31,684 nucleotides of DNA from Actinomycetota bacterium (GTDB lineage Bacteria; Actinomycetota; Actinomycetes; Nanopelagicales; Nanopelagicaceae). The translations under genes were made by a program, and so were the position numbers. Positions within the stretch are counted from its first letter, which is position 1. Every line of letters starts with the position of its first letter. The notes under the pieces were generated by a model, which saw nothing but the letters and a program-made list of their open reading frames with translations, did not search any database and was not told where the DNA came from. The DNA is taken from NCBI GenBank assembly GCA_027731885.1, contig JAQCAO010000001.1, positions 1 to 31,684 of the forward strand, given 5' to 3'. This document shows positions 29,674 through 31,684 of the stretch, piece after piece.

Positions 29674-31684
29674 TTAAGTAGCGCGCAACAAAAGTAATTT
29701 GTTATCGATTCCAGCGACTAGGTAGCGGGTGTTCTTTAAAACTATCCAAGTCGAATCTAAACCATTGGCGCTCTGCTCTTTTGCGACTAGAGAAAGGGCG
29801 CTTGTGGAAATATTCAAAGCACAGAGGCGCTCTTCGCAGTTAAAGACGGTGGTCGAGCCGTTAGTGCTCAGGAATTTACTTGGAGTCCCATAACCATTTG
29901 TCGCCGCTGTCTTTATCGCTTTCGGAGCAGATAGATATGCCCAGCGAATTCGCTCAGCCTTTGGCAGAGTTAAAGTAGATGAGGTCAGCCAAGTAGCTAA
30001 AATTCCGCGCGCACCCTTTTGGAGTTCAACGTCGTAACCAACAACAGCGATGGGGCCACCTGAAGAATCAAGCGTTGTATAGCGCCAAGCATTCGGGCTC
30101 AATCCAACCCTCTGGGCAAGACGAATCTCGCCAGAGGTTGCCTCTTTGCGTTGATTGATTGTCAGAATCGAGTCATAAAGCAAGATGGTACTTCTACCAT
30201 CGAATAAAGCATCTAAATGAAAAGCTACATCGCCAGTGGTCCGATCATCAGTTTGGCGATCGCCATCGACGATCTCATATTTCCAATCTCTGCTTCCTTT
30301 AGCCTTTACCGCGCCCAATAAAACCCCTTGTGACTCATCCCGGTAAAAGACCTGCACACCAATAGCGCTAACTGAGCAAGCATTTGCAACACTGACATCG
30401 CTAGCGGTCCGGAATCTAATTGGGTCATCATACTTATTTACGGAAGTACCATTGCCATCTACGACTTCAAACTTAAATGTTTTACCATCATAAGTTGCAT
30501 ATCTCAGATCTTTATCAACTGAATCTGCATAGAAGATATGCAAAGTCTGCGCTCTTCTAGATCTGCTAACACAAGCTGATACATCTCCAGAAATTGGATT
30601 TCTGGTACGGCCAGCGGACCCACCACGTCCATCCACATTGGATTTAAGCCAAAATCTTCCGTTCCAACGCGCCATTTTAAGTGCACCGTTTTTTGCATCT
30701 TGATAAATAACAGCTGGATTTCTATTAAATGATACCGAGGTCAAATTTCTTGCATCTGCATTTGCATCAATTGTGCTTCTGCTCCAACCTGAATTTGGAG
30801 TTATTGAATTTGTAGTCACTGGCCCTGAAGTGCCAAGTGAATTAGATGCGGTGACAGTAAAGCTATAGGAGGTGCCATTTTTTAAACCAGAAAAGAGAGC
30901 CGGGCTCTTAGTAAAACTCTTTTCTGCCCCAGTTCTGACGTTTTTTACTGTGTAACTCGTGATCTGGGCAGCGCGGGCGTTGGCGGGTGGATCGAATTTA
31001 ACAATTACACCGGCGTCTGAAATCAGAGCTTCGGCATTTCTAACTACCTGCGGCACTACTACTGCTATGCCGATAGGAGGCTTCGCGCGCAAATCTTGCA
31101 TCATCGCCAATAGAAGTGGACCTGGGACGTGAAAAACTTCACCCGCAAGCAATCTCGGAGTCATTACAGCATCGCTGCCTGAACTCGCGAAAGTATCTTC
31201 ATCTAAATGGCTAATTGATGAGCCATCCTCATATTCTTTTGGAGAAAACAGGAGCGGTTTAACTCCACCATTCGCTGCGATTCCTTGTGGGCCAGACCAA
31301 ACCAACTTTGAGGTCAGCGCTTCTCCAAGTTCAAGTGAAGGCGAGGGAAGATCAGAGAGTCTGCGACCATCTCCAGTTTGAACATATGCATCAAAAGGAG
31401 TTGGTTGGTCAATTGATCCGTAGCCAAAGAAATCATCGTAACTATTCGTGGATAAGAATCCCAAACCGTGGGCCATTTCATGCAGAATTACAGATTGCAG
31501 ATCGTATTCGCTTTTACTTGGACCGGATGCACCACCTTGATACCAGCTAGCTAATGAATTTATTGTAATGAACATTTCGGGGCTATCGCCATCTAAATCT
31601 TTACCAGCTAAAGCATTTGCTAGAGCTGATGGATACCAAAGGCTGGGATCTGGGGCTCCAGAGATGGCGGAGAATCCGTGACGG
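29674..31684 (-). CDS. Secreted metalloprotease-like protein with Fn3 domain, 5' end outside window
   Basis: The frame stays open through the last base of the window, so the N-terminus is missing; ATG at 31575 is internal, because PSLWYPSALANALAGKDLDG upstream is in frame. The visible 670 residues contain a zinc-protease-like part with LHEMAHGLGFLS (HExxHxxGF), a later SISHLDED and a possible Met-turn DAVMTPRLL, in the order seen in leishmanolysin-like and related families. A fibronectin type III domain follows (about 170-260 counted from the 31575 ATG; SYTVKNVRTG, FSGLKNGTSYSFTVTASNSLG). The remaining C-terminal part of about 370 residues has repeated strands such as FYADSVDKDLRYATYDG, which looks like a propeller or lectin-like module. 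Export is inferred from domain type. The substrate is unknown. Confidence 0.75.
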   Translation of the reverse strand, partial: RHGFSAISGAPDPSLWYPSALANALAGKDLDGDSPEMFITINSLASWYQGGASGPSKSEYDLQSVILHEMAHGLGFLSTNSYDDFFGYGSIDQPTPFDAYVQTGDGRRLSDLPSPSLELGEALTSKLVWSGPQGIAANGGVKPLLFSPKEYEDGSSISHLDEDTFASSGSDAVMTPRLLAGEVFHVPGPLLLAMMQDLRAKPPIGIAVVVPQVVRNAEALISDAGVIVKFDPPANARAAQITSYTVKNVRTGAEKSFTKSPALFSGLKNGTSYSFTVTASNSLGTSGPVTTNSITPNSGWSRSTIDANADARNLTSVSFNRNPAVIYQDAKNGALKMARWNGRFWLKSNVDGRGGSAGRTRNPISGDVSACVSRSRRAQTLHIFYADSVDKDLRYATYDGKTFKFEVVDGNGTSVNKYDDPIRFRTASDVSVANACSVSAIGVQVFYRDESQGVLLGAVKAKGSRDWKYEIVDGDRQTDDRTTGDVAFHLDALFDGRSTILLYDSILTINQRKEATSGEIRLAQRVGLSPNAWRYTTLDSSGGPIAVVGYDVELQKGARGILATWLTSSTLTLPKAERIRWAYLSAPKAIKTAATNGYGTPSKFLSTNGSTTVFNCEERLCALNISTSALSLVAKEQSANGLDSTWIVLKNTRYLVAGIDNKLLLLRAT

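Noticed and set aside
1..31684. Defence system, CRISPR array, prophage, insertion sequence, toxin-antitoxin pair or biosynthetic cluster
   Set aside because: Reading all genes in order gave only housekeeping, envelope and secreted proteins; no regularly spaced repeats, transposase, integrase, phage genes or att-like repeats were seen.
1..31684. tRNA or rRNA genes in the gaps
   Set aside because: No gap holds a cloverleaf-like T-loop (GGTTCRANYCC) with matching stems; the larger gaps (3945-4115, 21170-21324, 23824-24066) were read on both strands.

Overview
The window looks like a piece of chromosome from a streamlined, moderate-GC actinobacterium. The closest fit is the freshwater acI / Nanopelagicales type, but this is inference from gene content and compactness, with no database check. 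The actinobacterial signs are the gene order tilS-hpt-ftsH-folE-folP-folB-folK-panC-nadB-nadC-coaX-lysS-argA-clpC, a mycobacterial-type MetZ, an Rv2747-type ArgA, ClpC, and TANNNT -10 boxes lying 6-7 nt from the start codon (leaderless mRNAs). Coding density is very high. Several genes overlap end to end, no rRNA, tRNA, CRISPR array, IS element or phage gene was seen, and no gene-free stretch exceeds 300 bases.

Layout. 1-2.9 kb: end of a TPR protein, a SpoU-type RNA methyltransferase (reverse), a small four-helix membrane protein, and a PBP4-type D-Ala-D-Ala carboxypeptidase (dacB). 2.9-8.0 kb: a secreted beta-propeller protein (reverse), heme O synthase ctaB, O-succinylhomoserine sulfhydrylase metZ (reverse), and a two-gene ABC-2 exporter. 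8.0-9.2 kb: a secreted NlpC/P60 cell-wall hydrolase. 9.25-15.1 kb: tilS, hpt, ftsH and the folate genes folE, folP, folB and folK. 15.1-19.1 kb: panC, nadB, nadC and coaX for pantothenate/CoA and NAD. 19.1-23.8 kb: lysS, argA-like and clpC. 23.8-27.7 kb, all reverse: a possible small basic protein with a damaged start codon, a GlcD-type FAD oxidase, radA and a cysteine-rich protein. 27.7 kb to the end: proC, a secreted repeat protein, and (reverse, running off the window) a secreted metalloprotease-like protein with an Fn3 domain.

How the genes work together. The 9.25-19.1 kb block groups tRNA-Ile2 lysidine synthesis, purine salvage, membrane proteolysis and three cofactor pathways (tetrahydrofolate, CoA, NAD) with overlapping or nearly touching genes. 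nadA, panB and panD are not in the window, so those steps must be encoded elsewhere or be missing. dacB and the NlpC/P60 protein act on peptidoglycan, and ctaB feeds the heme-copper oxidase.

The most interesting points are these. (1) About eleven transcription-unit starts show the same leaderless geometry, which also settles several start codons. (2) A small reverse ORF beside clpC has the same promoter geometry, but the codon where ATG is expected reads AAG. (3) Two divergent gene pairs have face-to-face -10 boxes so close that they must exclude each other. (4) An 11-bp perfect inverted repeat brackets the start of the beta-propeller gene. (5) dacB has an AT-rich block and tilS a GC-rich tail. 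I found no clear candidate for a new defence or mobile system; the region is mostly housekeeping.
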